In this document: piece by piece, positions 7,880 through 15,990 of the stretch
How positions within the stretch are numbered: the stretch's first letter is position 1
Layout of the letters: each line of letters opens with the position of its first letter
Assembly: GCA_002309255.1 (NCBI GenBank)
Contig: DBXI01000020.1
Coordinates: 3,437-27,124 of the forward strand
Source: Bacteroidales bacterium UBA1216
Lineage (GTDB): Bacteria > Bacteroidota > Bacteroidia > Bacteroidales > Paludibacteraceae
Length of the DNA: 23,688 nucleotides
Reading direction: 5' to 3'
Notes under the pieces: model-generated
Seen by the model: the letters and a program-made list of their open reading frames with translations, nothing else
What the model was told of the DNA's origin: nothing
Database searches by the model: none
Program-made: the position numbers and the translations under genes

Positions 7880-8239
7880 CTATGAGTCCAAGTTTCTCTT
7901 CGTCTTTTTGATAATAGCGGTCAATAGTTTAATTATTTCAACGCAATCATCGTGAATAGAAGTGAAACAGTCTTCTGTAATATATTCTCCGTCTTTTAGT
8001 AGCTCTAACCAATATGCAGTTTCATCTGCTTCTTTTAGAGCAATGTTGAGCTTATTGATAAAATCTAACTTACTTTGTGCATTAATTGCTTCTCTACAAT
8101 TTGCGCCTATTGATGTGCCGGATCGTAGTAACTGTTTGGATAGTACATATTCGTTTTGTTTTCATAGAAATTTATATGCATTTACAACTCGTAGTGCAAA
8201 ACGATATGTTTTTTCTCCTAATACACCTAAGTTATTCAT
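7880..8239 (-). pseudogene. Four-helix-bundle protein (S23 / 23S rRNA intervening-sequence protein family), disrupted by an in-frame stop
   Basis: Read on the minus strand from ATG 8239 to TAG 7880, the frame is intact for 120 codons except for a TGA at codon 26 (8162-8164). Before it is EKTYRFALRVVNAYKFL. After it come YVLSKQLLRSGTSIGANCRE, SKLDFINKLNIALKEADETA, YWLELLKDG and DDCVEIIKLLTAIIKKTK. These are the signature helices of the S23/IVP four-helix-bundle family (the DGR accessory protein Avd has the same fold). Such proteins are small and helical; the stand-alone ones have no established function. TGA is a real stop elsewhere here, so this is a nonsense mutation unless read through. Base composition is AT-richer than its neighbours, and inverted repeats flank it, so it looks acquired. 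No RT gene is nearby, so a DGR role is not supported. Confidence 0.85.
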
Positions 8240-8275
8240 CGAAATATCATTTATCAATTGTCATTTCAATTGAAA
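8236..8275. repeat. Right arm of spacer repeat flanking the four-helix-bundle pseudogene
   Basis: CATCGAAATATCATTTATCA, then AATTGTCATTTCAATT: the same motif and arm as at 7131-7166 and 10797-10830. It overlaps the pseudogene's ATG (8237-8239) and abuts the stop codon of the symporter gene (8276-8278). Confidence 0.65.
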
Positions 8276-9643
8276 TCAATGTTTGATTTCAATGTTTTTG
8301 TTCACCGGCGTCTTGGGGAAGAAGATCCAGAACAGCACAGCTACTACCAGCGCATATGCGGCAAAGATGTACCAGAACGTCTGCCAGCCAAGCCATTGGT
8401 GGATAGCGGCGTCGTGGATGGATTGCAACACTTGAACGTCGATGATCTGATCCCAAGCGATCTTACCGGCCTCATCGCGAACGATACCCAGCGCGCTAAA
8501 ATCAATCACAGGCACTACCTTGTTGAACACAGCCTGTGCGCTCAGCGTACCAATAGTAGCACCAAAACCGTTGGTCATCATCATGAACAGACCCTGTGCA
8601 CTCGAACGCATCGATACATCGGTCTCCTGATCAACGTATAACGCGCCGGAAATATTGAAGAAATCAAACGCAAAGCCGTAAACGATGCAGCTCAGTACGA
8701 ACAGCCAAACGCCTGTGCCCGGATTACCCATGCCGAAGAACGCAAAGCGGAACACCCAGGCGAACATAGCCATAAGCATCACATTCTTGATACCGAACTT
8801 CTTCAGGAAGAATGGGATTGCCAGGATACACAGTGCCTCGCAGATCTGACTGATACTGATCAGTATGTTCGAGTACTGCACGCCGAACGAGTTACTCCAG
8901 TCGCGGAAGAACTCAAAGCTGCCGAGGAACGGATTAGCGTAACCATTGGTGATCTGCAGGCTGAAACCTAACAGCATAGAGAAGATGAAGAACAACGCCA
9001 TCTTCTTCTGCTTGAACAGAGCAAACGCTTTCAATCCGAGTGCATCCACCAGCGACTCGTTGCCGGCACTGAGTTTGAGTTCGCACTTAGGCAGTGTGAG
9101 CGAGTAGACAGCCATCACTATACTCAGTCCGCCGGACAGCAGGAACTGATTCGGCGTAGCCTCCCAGTGCAGCAGACTTACGCACCACATCGATGCGATG
9201 AAGCCAACCGTACCGAACACGCGGATAGGCGGAAAGTCCTTCACCGTATCCATACCGTTCTTGATCAGGGCATTGAATGCCACGGAGTTCGTCAGGGCGA
9301 TCGTCGGCATGAAGAATGCCACGCTGATCGTGTACAACGTGAACAGCGTACCGAACTCTACAGCGTCTCCCGCTCCGATCGCATACCAACCGGCGGCAAT
9401 CATGAACGTACCAGCCAGCAGATGGCACAGGCTCTGCAACTTCTGAGCCTCAATCCAGCGGTCGGCCACGATACCCATCAGCGTAGGCATAAGCAGACTG
9501 ACGATTCCTTGAATGGAGTAGAACCAGCCAATGTGTGAAGCCAGACCTACGTTGGCCAGATAACGTCCCATAGCCGTTAGGTAAGCACCCCATACGGCAA
9601 ACTCCAGGAAGTTAAAGATAATCAGTTGAATTTTTGTCTTCAT
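8276..9643 (-). CDS. Nucleoside:H+ symporter family (NHS/NupG-like) MFS permease
   Basis: This 455-residue inner-membrane transporter has about 12 hydrophobic helices. The N-terminus from ATG 9643 (KIQLIIFNFLEFAVWGAYL), then YLANVGLASHIGWFYSIQGI, LMPTLMGIVADRW and a late FDFFNISGALYVDQET resemble the nucleoside:proton symporter branch of the major facilitator superfamily, and the length is right. An upstream in-frame extension lacks family character, so the ATG at 9643 is preferred. The gene starts 50 bp after korB and is read in the same direction. Nucleoside uptake is the family expectation; the exact substrate is not shown. The same minus-strand gene series carries a secreted DNase, which gives a plausible source of nucleosides. 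Confidence 0.85.
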   Translation of the reverse strand: MKTKIQLIIFNFLEFAVWGAYLTAMGRYLANVGLASHIGWFYSIQGIVSLLMPTLMGIVADRWIEAQKLQSLCHLLAGTFMIAAGWYAIGAGDAVEFGTLFTLYTISVAFFMPTIALTNSVAFNALIKNGMDTVKDFPPIRVFGTVGFIASMWCVSLLHWEATPNQFLLSGGLSIVMAVYSLTLPKCELKLSAGNESLVDALGLKAFALFKQKKMALFFIFSMLLGFSLQITNGYANPFLGSFEFFRDWSNSFGVQYSNILISISQICEALCILAIPFFLKKFGIKNVMLMAMFAWVFRFAFFGMGNPGTGVWLFVLSCIVYGFAFDFFNISGALYVDQETDVSMRSSAQGLFMMMTNGFGATIGTLSAQAVFNKVVPVIDFSALGIVRDEAGKIAWDQIIDVQVLQSIHDAAIHQWLGWQTFWYIFAAYALVVAVLFWIFFPKTPVNKNIEIKH

Positions 9644-9693
9644 AATATCATGATTTTTAGTTAATAGCGATATTAATTTTTTATTTTTATTCC

Positions 9694-10725
9694 TTACATT
9701 GTCCACCTCTCAAGCGACAATGTAAGTTCGTCAAAGCACTTGGCTTTCGATTTCTCGCGCACCTCTTGGATCTGTTTGTTCACAGCCTCGTCATAGGTCT
9801 CAGCCTCCACGTTGCGGATCACGCCCAGTGCTACCGGCAGTTCGCTTTCAGCCTCAATGGTGGTGTCGGTGAACCGCTCTTGACCCATCAAGGCAAGCAG
9901 ACGATGCAGGGTCGGATCTTGCAAGGTTGCGTCATGAACCAATACACGCTCGTCTTCAGCAGGTACAACGATGATTCTTGGGATGAACGTCTTTGGGTCG
10001 ATCTCGATAGCCAGACCCTTGTCCTTGTTTGCGCCGAAGATCATCTTCTCGCCATGTTTCAGCACGATCGAGTGCTCAGCCCTTTGCTCGCGATTGGCTA
10101 TCCACTCATGCGTGCCGTTGTTGAAGATCACGCAGTTAACCAGACACTCTATCACGGACGCGCCCTTGTGCGCGTGCGCCTGTACCATACAATCTATTGT
10201 AGTTGGTAGATCAACATCCAGTGTCCTGGCAAAGAACGTACCACGTGCGCCCAACACCAGCTCTGCCGGGATGAACGGACGCTCTACTGTGCCAAAAGGC
10301 GACGATTTGCTTACGAAGCCTTTTGGGGAGGTAGGGGAGTACTGGCCTTTTGTCAGACCGTAGATGCGGTTGTTGAACATGCAGATATTCAGATCTACGT
10401 TCCTGCGAATCTCGTGGATGAAGTGGTTGCCGCCAATTGCCAGGCAGTCGCCGTCGCCGGACATCTGCCAAACGCTCAACTCGGGATGTGAGGTCTTCAC
10501 GCCGGTGGCTATAGCGCCACCGCGACCGTGGATCGTATTGAAACCGTACGTGTTCAGGTAGTGCGGCATACGGCTCGAGCATCCTATACCCGAGATCACG
10601 GCTATCTGATGCGGCGGTACGCCTATCTGTGCCATCGCTTTCTGCAACGCCGCGCAGATGGCGTGATCACCACAGCCAGGGCAGAATCGTACATATTGAT
10701 CGGATTTATAGTCTTGTGCTGTCAT
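9694..10725 (-). CDS. korB: 2-oxoacid:ferredoxin oxidoreductase, beta subunit (probably 2-oxoglutarate)
   Basis: This 343-residue subunit carries thiamine diphosphate for oxidative decarboxylation of a 2-oxoacid to its acyl-CoA, reducing ferredoxin. Cys15 and Cys18 (FCPGCGDH) match the conserved N-terminal motif. The ThDP/Mg site is GDGDCLAIGGNHF (from residue 90) with NNRIYGLTKGQ (from 118). GIGCSSRMPHY and HGRGGAIATGVK are diagnostic. The start is ATG 10725 (MTAQDYKSDQ); a longer frame exists upstream but only translates the AT-rich repeat spacer. It is paired with korA, which lies 105 bp upstream. Pairing with a fused gamma-alpha subunit and the Bacteroidetes setting favour KorB of reductive or anaerobic TCA metabolism, but the exact 2-oxoacid is not proven. 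Confidence 0.92.
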   Translation of the reverse strand: MTAQDYKSDQYVRFCPGCGDHAICAALQKAMAQIGVPPHQIAVISGIGCSSRMPHYLNTYGFNTIHGRGGAIATGVKTSHPELSVWQMSGDGDCLAIGGNHFIHEIRRNVDLNICMFNNRIYGLTKGQYSPTSPKGFVSKSSPFGTVERPFIPAELVLGARGTFFARTLDVDLPTTIDCMVQAHAHKGASVIECLVNCVIFNNGTHEWIANREQRAEHSIVLKHGEKMIFGANKDKGLAIEIDPKTFIPRIIVVPAEDERVLVHDATLQDPTLHRLLALMGQERFTDTTIEAESELPVALGVIRNVEAETYDEAVNKQIQEVREKSKAKCFDELTLSLERWTM

Positions 10726-10830
10726 AATACTAAATGATAATTGATAAATGATAAATGACATTTCCATTAATTGATAATTGACAAACGGCACTTTGCATCG
10801 AAATATCAATTATCAATTGTCAATTGTCAA
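10726..10830. repeat. AT-rich inverted-repeat spacer between korA and korB (copy 3)
   Basis: The spacer has the same composition as 7093-7166: AAATGATAATTGATAAATGA on the left, a GCATCGAAATATCA motif at 10796-10809, and the tail AATTATCAATTGTCAATT. It is about 30 bp longer than copy 1 because of an extra inner pair of arms (10755-10795). It carries no gene. Confidence 0.7.
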
Positions 10831-12684
10831 TTACAAATTGTTGACGTATTCAACAATTTGTTCTACTTGGAAGGGCTGGGCGGTCATCTGGTTGTATTGC
10901 AGCAGAGTGACGTTCGGCACTTGCGAGCGCAGGTATGCAGCCAGTTGCCCGGAGTTGAGCTCGCAAACGATCACGCGTTTGTATGCGCGCAGTATGTCGC
11001 CTACGTTACGCTGTAGCGGGTAGATGTAGTTGAGTTGCAGCAGCGCACAATCCAGCTCCTGAGCCGCGGCACGCAGATGACCTTCCGTCGATCCGAAACC
11101 TACCAGCAGCGTCTCGCTCTCCTTGTTGCCCCACACCTCAGCCTCCGGGATGCGGTCTGCCACCTGATCCACCTTCGCCTGACGCGCAAGGATCATCTTC
11201 TGGTGGTTCTCGGGGTTCGTACTGATGGAGCCTTTCTCTGCGTCACGCTCCAATCCCATGTTCCTGTACTGGAAGCCTTCCATGCCCGGGATAGCCATGT
11301 AGCGCACGCCGTTTGCGTCGCGCAGCGCAGCGTTGTACTTGCCTTTCAGCTCCTCCGGCACGCCTTGCGGCTTGATCTCCGGCAGTTCGGCCAGCTGCGG
11401 TATGCGCCACAGACTGCTGCCGTTAGCCAGATAGGTGTCGGTCATCAGGATCACGGGCGTCATGTTCTCCAGCGCTATCTTGCATGCCTCGTATGCGTAC
11501 TCAAAGCAGTTAGCCGGAGTAGAAGCCGCCAGCACCACCAGCGGGCACTCGCCGTTGCGGCCGTAGAGTGCCTGCAAGAGGTCGGTCTGCTCGGTCTTGG
11601 TGGGCAGTCCTGTCGAAGGACCACCACGCTGCACATCAATCACCACCAGCGGCAACTCGGCCATAACAGCCAGACCGATGCCTTCGGATTTGAGCGACAG
11701 ACCCGGACCGGAAGTTGAGGTACATGCCAAGTCACCTGCAAACGATGCGCCGATAGCGGTGCACACACCGGCTATCTCGTCCTCAGCCTGTACAACCATC
11801 ACGTTCATGTCTTTCCTTCCGGCAAGTTCGTGCATGATATCTGTAGCCGGTGTGATAGGATACGAGCCCAAGAACAACCGTTTCCCGGCTTTCTCGGCAG
11901 CAGCTATCAGTCCCCACGCCGTGGCTTTGTTACCCGCAATCGAGGTATAGGTGCCATGCTCCTGTTCAGTGGCAGGTGTCAGCCGTATCTGGTGGATTGA
12001 CAAGGCGAGGTTCTGCCCGTAGTTATAGCCGTCGGTCAGCACCTTTACGTTCGGTGCGATGAGTGCGGGTTTCTTGGCGAACTTACCCTCCAGGAAGTGT
12101 ATAGCCTTGTCTATGGGGCGGTCGAACAGCCAGCACACGATACCCAACGCGAACATGTTCCGCGACTTGAGTGCCGCTTTGTTGTCCACGCCACTGTCCT
12201 TCAGCGCCTCTTTAGTGAGCGTGGTCAGCGCCACAGAAACCACCTGCACGGATTCCGGCAGACCGAGCTCCGTAAACGGATTGTCAGTCGTGTAGAGTGC
12301 CTTCTTCAGGTCGGCATCGGTGAAAGAGTCGGTATCGACGATCACCACCGCGTCGCGCTTGAACAGTGCATCTGCCTCGTTGAACGTCGCATCTAGCTTG
12401 CCGAACTTAGAGCCTAAGGCGCACACCTTCAGCGCAGCTGCGTTCATAGCCACAATAACGTCGGCTTTGTCGCCGGGGGTGAACACACCTTGACCTACGT
12501 TCACCTGAAAACCGCTCACGCCGCCCAGCGTTCCTTGCGGTGCACGAATCTCGGCGGGGAAGTCGGGTAGGGTACTGATCTCGTTACCCAGGATAGCCGA
12601 TAGCGACGAGAACAATCCGCCCGTCAACTGCATGCCGTCGCCCGAATCGCCGCAAAACCGAACTACAATGTTTTTTCTTTCCAT
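10831..12684 (-). CDS. korA: 2-oxoacid:ferredoxin oxidoreductase, fused gamma-alpha subunit
   Basis: This 617-residue subunit fuses the gamma domain (residues about 1-190, with FCGDSGDGMQLTGG at 10 and APQGTLGGVSGFQV at 48) to the alpha pyrimidine-binding domain (about 215-610). The alpha domain has GSYPITPATDIMHELA, QAEDEIAGVCTAIGASFAG, TSTSGPGLSLKSEGIGLAVM and DVQRGGPSTGLPTKTEQTDL. The length matches the fused KorA of Bacteroidetes. With KorB it forms the oxygen-sensitive complex that exchanges 2-oxoglutarate (or another 2-oxoacid) and CoA with succinyl-CoA, CO2 and reduced ferredoxin in the cytoplasm. The gene starts 9 bp after the PAP2 stop codon, so it is almost certainly co-transcribed with PAP2. 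Confidence 0.93.
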   Translation of the reverse strand: MERKNIVVRFCGDSGDGMQLTGGLFSSLSAILGNEISTLPDFPAEIRAPQGTLGGVSGFQVNVGQGVFTPGDKADVIVAMNAAALKVCALGSKFGKLDATFNEADALFKRDAVVIVDTDSFTDADLKKALYTTDNPFTELGLPESVQVVSVALTTLTKEALKDSGVDNKAALKSRNMFALGIVCWLFDRPIDKAIHFLEGKFAKKPALIAPNVKVLTDGYNYGQNLALSIHQIRLTPATEQEHGTYTSIAGNKATAWGLIAAAEKAGKRLFLGSYPITPATDIMHELAGRKDMNVMVVQAEDEIAGVCTAIGASFAGDLACTSTSGPGLSLKSEGIGLAVMAELPLVVIDVQRGGPSTGLPTKTEQTDLLQALYGRNGECPLVVLAASTPANCFEYAYEACKIALENMTPVILMTDTYLANGSSLWRIPQLAELPEIKPQGVPEELKGKYNAALRDANGVRYMAIPGMEGFQYRNMGLERDAEKGSISTNPENHQKMILARQAKVDQVADRIPEAEVWGNKESETLLVGFGSTEGHLRAAAQELDCALLQLNYIYPLQRNVGDILRAYKRVIVCELNSGQLAAYLRSQVPNVTLLQYNQMTAQPFQVEQIVEYVNNL

Positions 12685-12693
12685 GTGTTATGA

Positions 12694-13371
12694 TTAAGTG
12701 TTTTGTTGTTTCTTTTGTGTGAATACTTTAAACAGTGCCGCCACAATCGCCACGCTCACCACGCCTATCACCATCCCGGCCAGCACATCCGTCGCGAAAT
12801 GCTGACTCAGGTACAACCGCGAGTACGAACTGACGGCCGCCAGTGCGAACAGTACGACCTGCGCGATTGCGTTGCGTGCGCGCGTGGATATATGCGCGAA
12901 ATAATAGGTATAGATCACGCACAGCGCGAAGTACAGGCAGAAGAACGTGGTTGTATGCCCCGAGGGGAAACTTAGATAATAATTCATCCTTACGCCCTCG
13001 GTCAGCGGTAACGTTACATGCGGCATGTTCTCCGCGAACCACGTCAGCGGTCGTGGCGCTTGTACCAGATGTTTAATCGCTTGCGCAATCAGGGTGGACA
13101 AGATCAGCGATCCGCTCATTAGCAAGCCGGCTTGCCAGCGCCAGAGCAGTAGTGCCACAGCCGTTACATACGGCAGCCAGTTGCAGGTATCCGATAGCAC
13201 GGGCATCATTCTGTCTGCCCACGCCGAATGATGGTCGCATAGCAGTAGGTGCAGCGAGCCTTTGTCGATGAAACCTATCGCTATAGTCAGCGCCATGATT
13301 GTAGCTAACCACAGCACAAGGAATATCTTATTATCTCGTATCCCCTTCACTTTCCACCTTTCACCTTTCAC
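12694..13371 (-). CDS. PAP2-family membrane phosphatase
   Basis: This 225-residue integral membrane phosphatase of the PAP2/undecaprenyl-pyrophosphatase type has all three catalytic motifs: KHLVQAPRP (K100 to P108), FPSGH (P136-H139) and SRLYLSQHFATD (R185, H191, D195). It has about six helices. Likely substrates are phosphatidate, phosphatidylglycerol phosphate or undecaprenyl pyrophosphate; the sequence cannot choose between them. The start is GTG 13371 or, in frame, GTG 13350 (giving MKGIRDNKIF). Both lie in or beside a heptanucleotide repeat that also overlaps the stop of the preceding endonuclease gene, so translational coupling is likely. The phospholipid gene pssA lies two genes upstream on the same strand. 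Confidence 0.88.
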   Translation of the reverse strand: MKGERWKVKGIRDNKIFLVLWLATIMALTIAIGFIDKGSLHLLLCDHHSAWADRMMPVLSDTCNWLPYVTAVALLLWRWQAGLLMSGSLILSTLIAQAIKHLVQAPRPLTWFAENMPHVTLPLTEGVRMNYYLSFPSGHTTTFFCLYFALCVIYTYYFAHISTRARNAIAQVVLFALAAVSSYSRLYLSQHFATDVLAGMVIGVVSVAIVAALFKVFTQKKQQNT

Positions 13372-13385
13372 TTTTCACTTTTCAC
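13351..13385. repeat. Five tandem heptanucleotides across the endonuclease stop and PAP2 start
   Basis: On the minus strand the units read GTGAAAA, GTGAAAA, GTGAAAG, GTGAAAG, GTGGAAA, followed by a partial GTGAA. The TGA stop of the endonuclease (13382-13384) is inside the first unit. The GTG start of PAP2 is the first base triplet of the third. Confidence 0.85.
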
Positions 13386-15217
13386 TTCCCCAGCACCGAG
13401 TACGTCTTCTCACCAACGATGATGTACAACTGTCCGTCGCGCAATAACTTACGTGCGGCAGGAGCATCTGCCGTTTGGCTCAAACCGGTGGTCGTATCGT
13501 TGTATTCATCGCCGTAGCTCTGTGTGAGCTTGCGGAAGTCAACAACCTGCCCCTTCTTTTCGCCCCAGATATACTCCGCCAACTCCGGATAATCGATGAA
13601 CGGATTGCGGTTGCCTTGGATCTTGTTAACCTCAATGGCACGTGTCAACTCCTTCTGGCTGACAGGATCCATCCTGTGCCACTCCAGCAGCAGGTCGCGC
13701 AGCCAAGGACGGAATTCCTCCCAGCCTTCGTTGGTCATAGCCACCTTCGGTTCGCCGGTCTCTATCCATACAAGTGAGTCACCATAGCAGGCTGCTATAT
13801 AGAAGTATGCACGAGCAAAGTCGCCTTTGTACTCGTCTGCAGGGCAGAATACGCGCTGCAAGCCATATTTGTTCATTCCGCTACCGGTGACGAATGAGCC
13901 GTTGTTGAACGTGCTATCCTCCGGTATACCCGGTGCATGGTTCGATTTACTGCGGTTAGCCGAGTAGTCGCCCGGCACCAGGTGGTACAGGTCGCAATAG
14001 GCCGGATTGACATCTCCGCCCCACCATGACTTGGGTAGCATGTGCTCAATATCAAAATCAGCTACACTGGCGGTCGGCTTCTCGGGATCGAAGTAGCGAA
14101 CATTGTTCGAGTACATATCCAGCACCTGATTGGTTTGCGGATCGCGGTCGGTGTAGAAGAATGCATCCCAAGTCTTCTTCGAACCGCTACCGTAGCGATA
14201 GCGCTTGCCGCAGCAGATGATATAGCCGATATGATTCTTCAGGGTTGAGTCGGCTGTGCCTTGTGCGTATTGATAATAGTTACCCGGCATTGAACCAACC
14301 GACATGCGCGTCGTATCCAGATCAAACGTGCTTGCACCGCCTGAGGAAGGAGGAACGACAGTCAGCACGATGGGCAACTCACGCGAGCGCTCTATACCAT
14401 CCAGCCCCACTGCCGTAGCTGTAACCGTACTGTTGAACGGGATAGCTTTGGTTACCGTGTCCATCTTGATGCTGTAGAAGATATCCACCTCGCCGCCTTC
14501 CGCAGGAAGGGTGTTACTTGTCAACGAGAACACCGTAGTGCTGCCGGTCAGAGTAAGTGATATATCGCCCTGAATATGCTTGCCTACGATATTGAAGCTC
14601 AGCACATCTTCCAGCGGCTCGTCTTTGCTTTGCCACTTGGCACCACCGAAGTCCATCTTCGGGTACTGCATCTCCAGCACGGCTTTCTGCTCGTGAGGTG
14701 AATCTGCATCAAACTCAGCTTCAAACTCTATCTTCTGCAAGTACCAGCGGTTGGTGGATGCAACCTTTGACAATATCATAATCGAATCCACATCAGCGTT
14801 TACTTCCACTTCATACGGACGGAACTCTGCACGGTGGTTCTTTTCCCACTGAATCTCCTTATCATATACAATAAAACGACGTAAGTCGGCCGTGTCTGCA
14901 CCATTGGCACTCACGTATGCTGCTGCATATACGGTCATCGTGGTTATATGGTAGGTGTCGTCCAAGCCCAGCACCAATTCGCCCTTGCCGTTGCTTTTGC
15001 CGCCACGGATGCCGTAGCCCTCTTTGGCACGATAGATACTGTTCGAGAGCCGGATTGCGTCCACGCAGTTGTTAGTGGCACTCAGCACTATGGATGTCAG
15101 ATCACTTGTAGGCGAACTGGAGTCCGCCGTGCTACTGTTGAACACAATCGTGTACTTCTCTGCACTCATGCTAATGCATAGCAGAGTTGCAAAGATAAGA
15201 AATAAATGATTTTTCAT
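13382..15217 (-). CDS. Secreted endonuclease I family DNase with C-terminal sorting-like motif
   Basis: This 611-residue exported protein has a signal peptide (MKNHLFLIFATLLCISMSA) when started at ATG 15217; eleven extra upstream codons lack signal character. Residues about 20-170 and 175-290 form two beta-rich accessory domains. The catalytic endonuclease I (EndA/NucM, His-Me finger) domain covers about 310-555, with FDIEHMLPKSWWG (His391), CDLYHLVPGDYSANRSKSNH, GDFARAYFYIA, WHRMDPV and NKIQGNRNPFIDYPELAEYI. The final 24 residues (RDGQLYIIVGEKTYSVLGK) match the tail of the OB-fold protein at 5107-6294. It should degrade extracellular DNA, Mg-dependent and non-specific. It starts 36 bp after pssA, in the same direction. 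It is much longer than plain EndA (about 235-250 residues) because of its accessory domains. Confidence 0.9.
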   Translation of the reverse strand: MKNHLFLIFATLLCISMSAEKYTIVFNSSTADSSSPTSDLTSIVLSATNNCVDAIRLSNSIYRAKEGYGIRGGKSNGKGELVLGLDDTYHITTMTVYAAAYVSANGADTADLRRFIVYDKEIQWEKNHRAEFRPYEVEVNADVDSIMILSKVASTNRWYLQKIEFEAEFDADSPHEQKAVLEMQYPKMDFGGAKWQSKDEPLEDVLSFNIVGKHIQGDISLTLTGSTTVFSLTSNTLPAEGGEVDIFYSIKMDTVTKAIPFNSTVTATAVGLDGIERSRELPIVLTVVPPSSGGASTFDLDTTRMSVGSMPGNYYQYAQGTADSTLKNHIGYIICCGKRYRYGSGSKKTWDAFFYTDRDPQTNQVLDMYSNNVRYFDPEKPTASVADFDIEHMLPKSWWGGDVNPAYCDLYHLVPGDYSANRSKSNHAPGIPEDSTFNNGSFVTGSGMNKYGLQRVFCPADEYKGDFARAYFYIAACYGDSLVWIETGEPKVAMTNEGWEEFRPWLRDLLLEWHRMDPVSQKELTRAIEVNKIQGNRNPFIDYPELAEYIWGEKKGQVVDFRKLTQSYGDEYNDTTTGLSQTADAPAARKLLRDGQLYIIVGEKTYSVLGK

Positions 15218-15253
15218 GATATTAGTATTTAATGGTTGTATATCCTTCATCTT

Positions 15254-15976
15254 TTATCTTTCACTCGGAAAGAGGTTCGCGATGATGTACCACAGTATCA
15301 CTCCAGCACCGCTGAACATAGCGTAGTGCCAGTTGCCGCGAACAACGGCAAACGCACAGCACAGGGCAACGATCAGCAGGCAACCGATTAGGAAGATGTA
15401 CCGCACCTTGTTGTCCTGCCAACTCATGTTCTTGAACTTAAGCGAGAACATCGGCAGTTCACATACCAGCAGCCAGCAGCTCAATGCCGCTACGGCCAGC
15501 ATAGCCCATGGTATCCACTCTGCCCACGAGGCCATCTCGGGGAACGCTGCTATCAGCGAACCCCAGAAGATAGCGTTGGCAGGCGTAGCCAGCCCGATGA
15601 ACGAGCTCGTCTGGCGTTCGTCGATATTGAACTTAGCCAAGCGTAGCGCGGAAAAAGCCGCCATGATCAGTGCTACAGCTGCAATCCAACCCCAGGCGTA
15701 GTTACTGTTCTCTGTTGCCAGACGGATAGCCTGCATCAGCATAACGGACGGCGCTAAACCGAACGTGATCACGTCTGCCAGCGAGTCGATCTCTTTGCCG
15801 ATGGGGTTCTGCACCTTCAGTGCGCGGGCACTCATGCCGTCGAAGAAGTCGAACACCGCGCCCAGCAGAATCATTCCGAACGCGCAATGGAACAGACCCT
15901 CCGCTGCCAGCATCACGGCTAACGCGCCGCATAGCAGGTTGCAGCAAGTGATGATGTTTGGAATATGCTTTTTCAT
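15254..15976 (-). CDS. pssA: CDP-diacylglycerol-serine O-phosphatidyltransferase
   Basis: This 240-residue inner-membrane enzyme makes phosphatidylserine, the precursor of phosphatidylethanolamine, from CDP-diacylglycerol and serine. The CDP-alcohol phosphotransferase signature is complete: D46-G47-x2-A50-R51-x8-G60-x3-D64-x3-D68, within FDFFDGMSARALKV and GKEIDSLADVITFG. The N-terminus MKKHIPNIITCCNLLCG is typical of the bacterial PssA type with several helices. The start chosen is ATG 15976; a longer frame upstream runs into repeat sequence. It lies 111 bp downstream of valS and heads the pssA-endonuclease-PAP2-korAB series. No phosphatidylserine decarboxylase gene is visible in the window. 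Confidence 0.92.
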   Translation of the reverse strand: MKKHIPNIITCCNLLCGALAVMLAAEGLFHCAFGMILLGAVFDFFDGMSARALKVQNPIGKEIDSLADVITFGLAPSVMLMQAIRLATENSNYAWGWIAAVALIMAAFSALRLAKFNIDERQTSSFIGLATPANAIFWGSLIAAFPEMASWAEWIPWAMLAVAALSCWLLVCELPMFSLKFKNMSWQDNKVRYIFLIGCLLIVALCCAFAVVRGNWHYAMFSGAGVILWYIIANLFPSER

Positions 15977-15990
15977 AATATTTAGTCGAA

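Noticed and set aside
8162..8164. TGA read as an amino acid (alternative code)
   Set aside because: TGA ends the endonuclease and the nucleoside symporter at sensible C-termini, so the code is standard.
7880..8239. Diversity-generating retroelement (Avd-like four-helix bundle)
   Set aside because: No reverse transcriptase and no template/variable repeat pair are in the window. The sequence fits the stand-alone S23/IVP family.
10726..10809. 28-codon N-terminal extension of korB
   Set aside because: It is a translation of the AT-rich inverted-repeat spacer. The family N-terminus begins at MTAQDYKSDQ.
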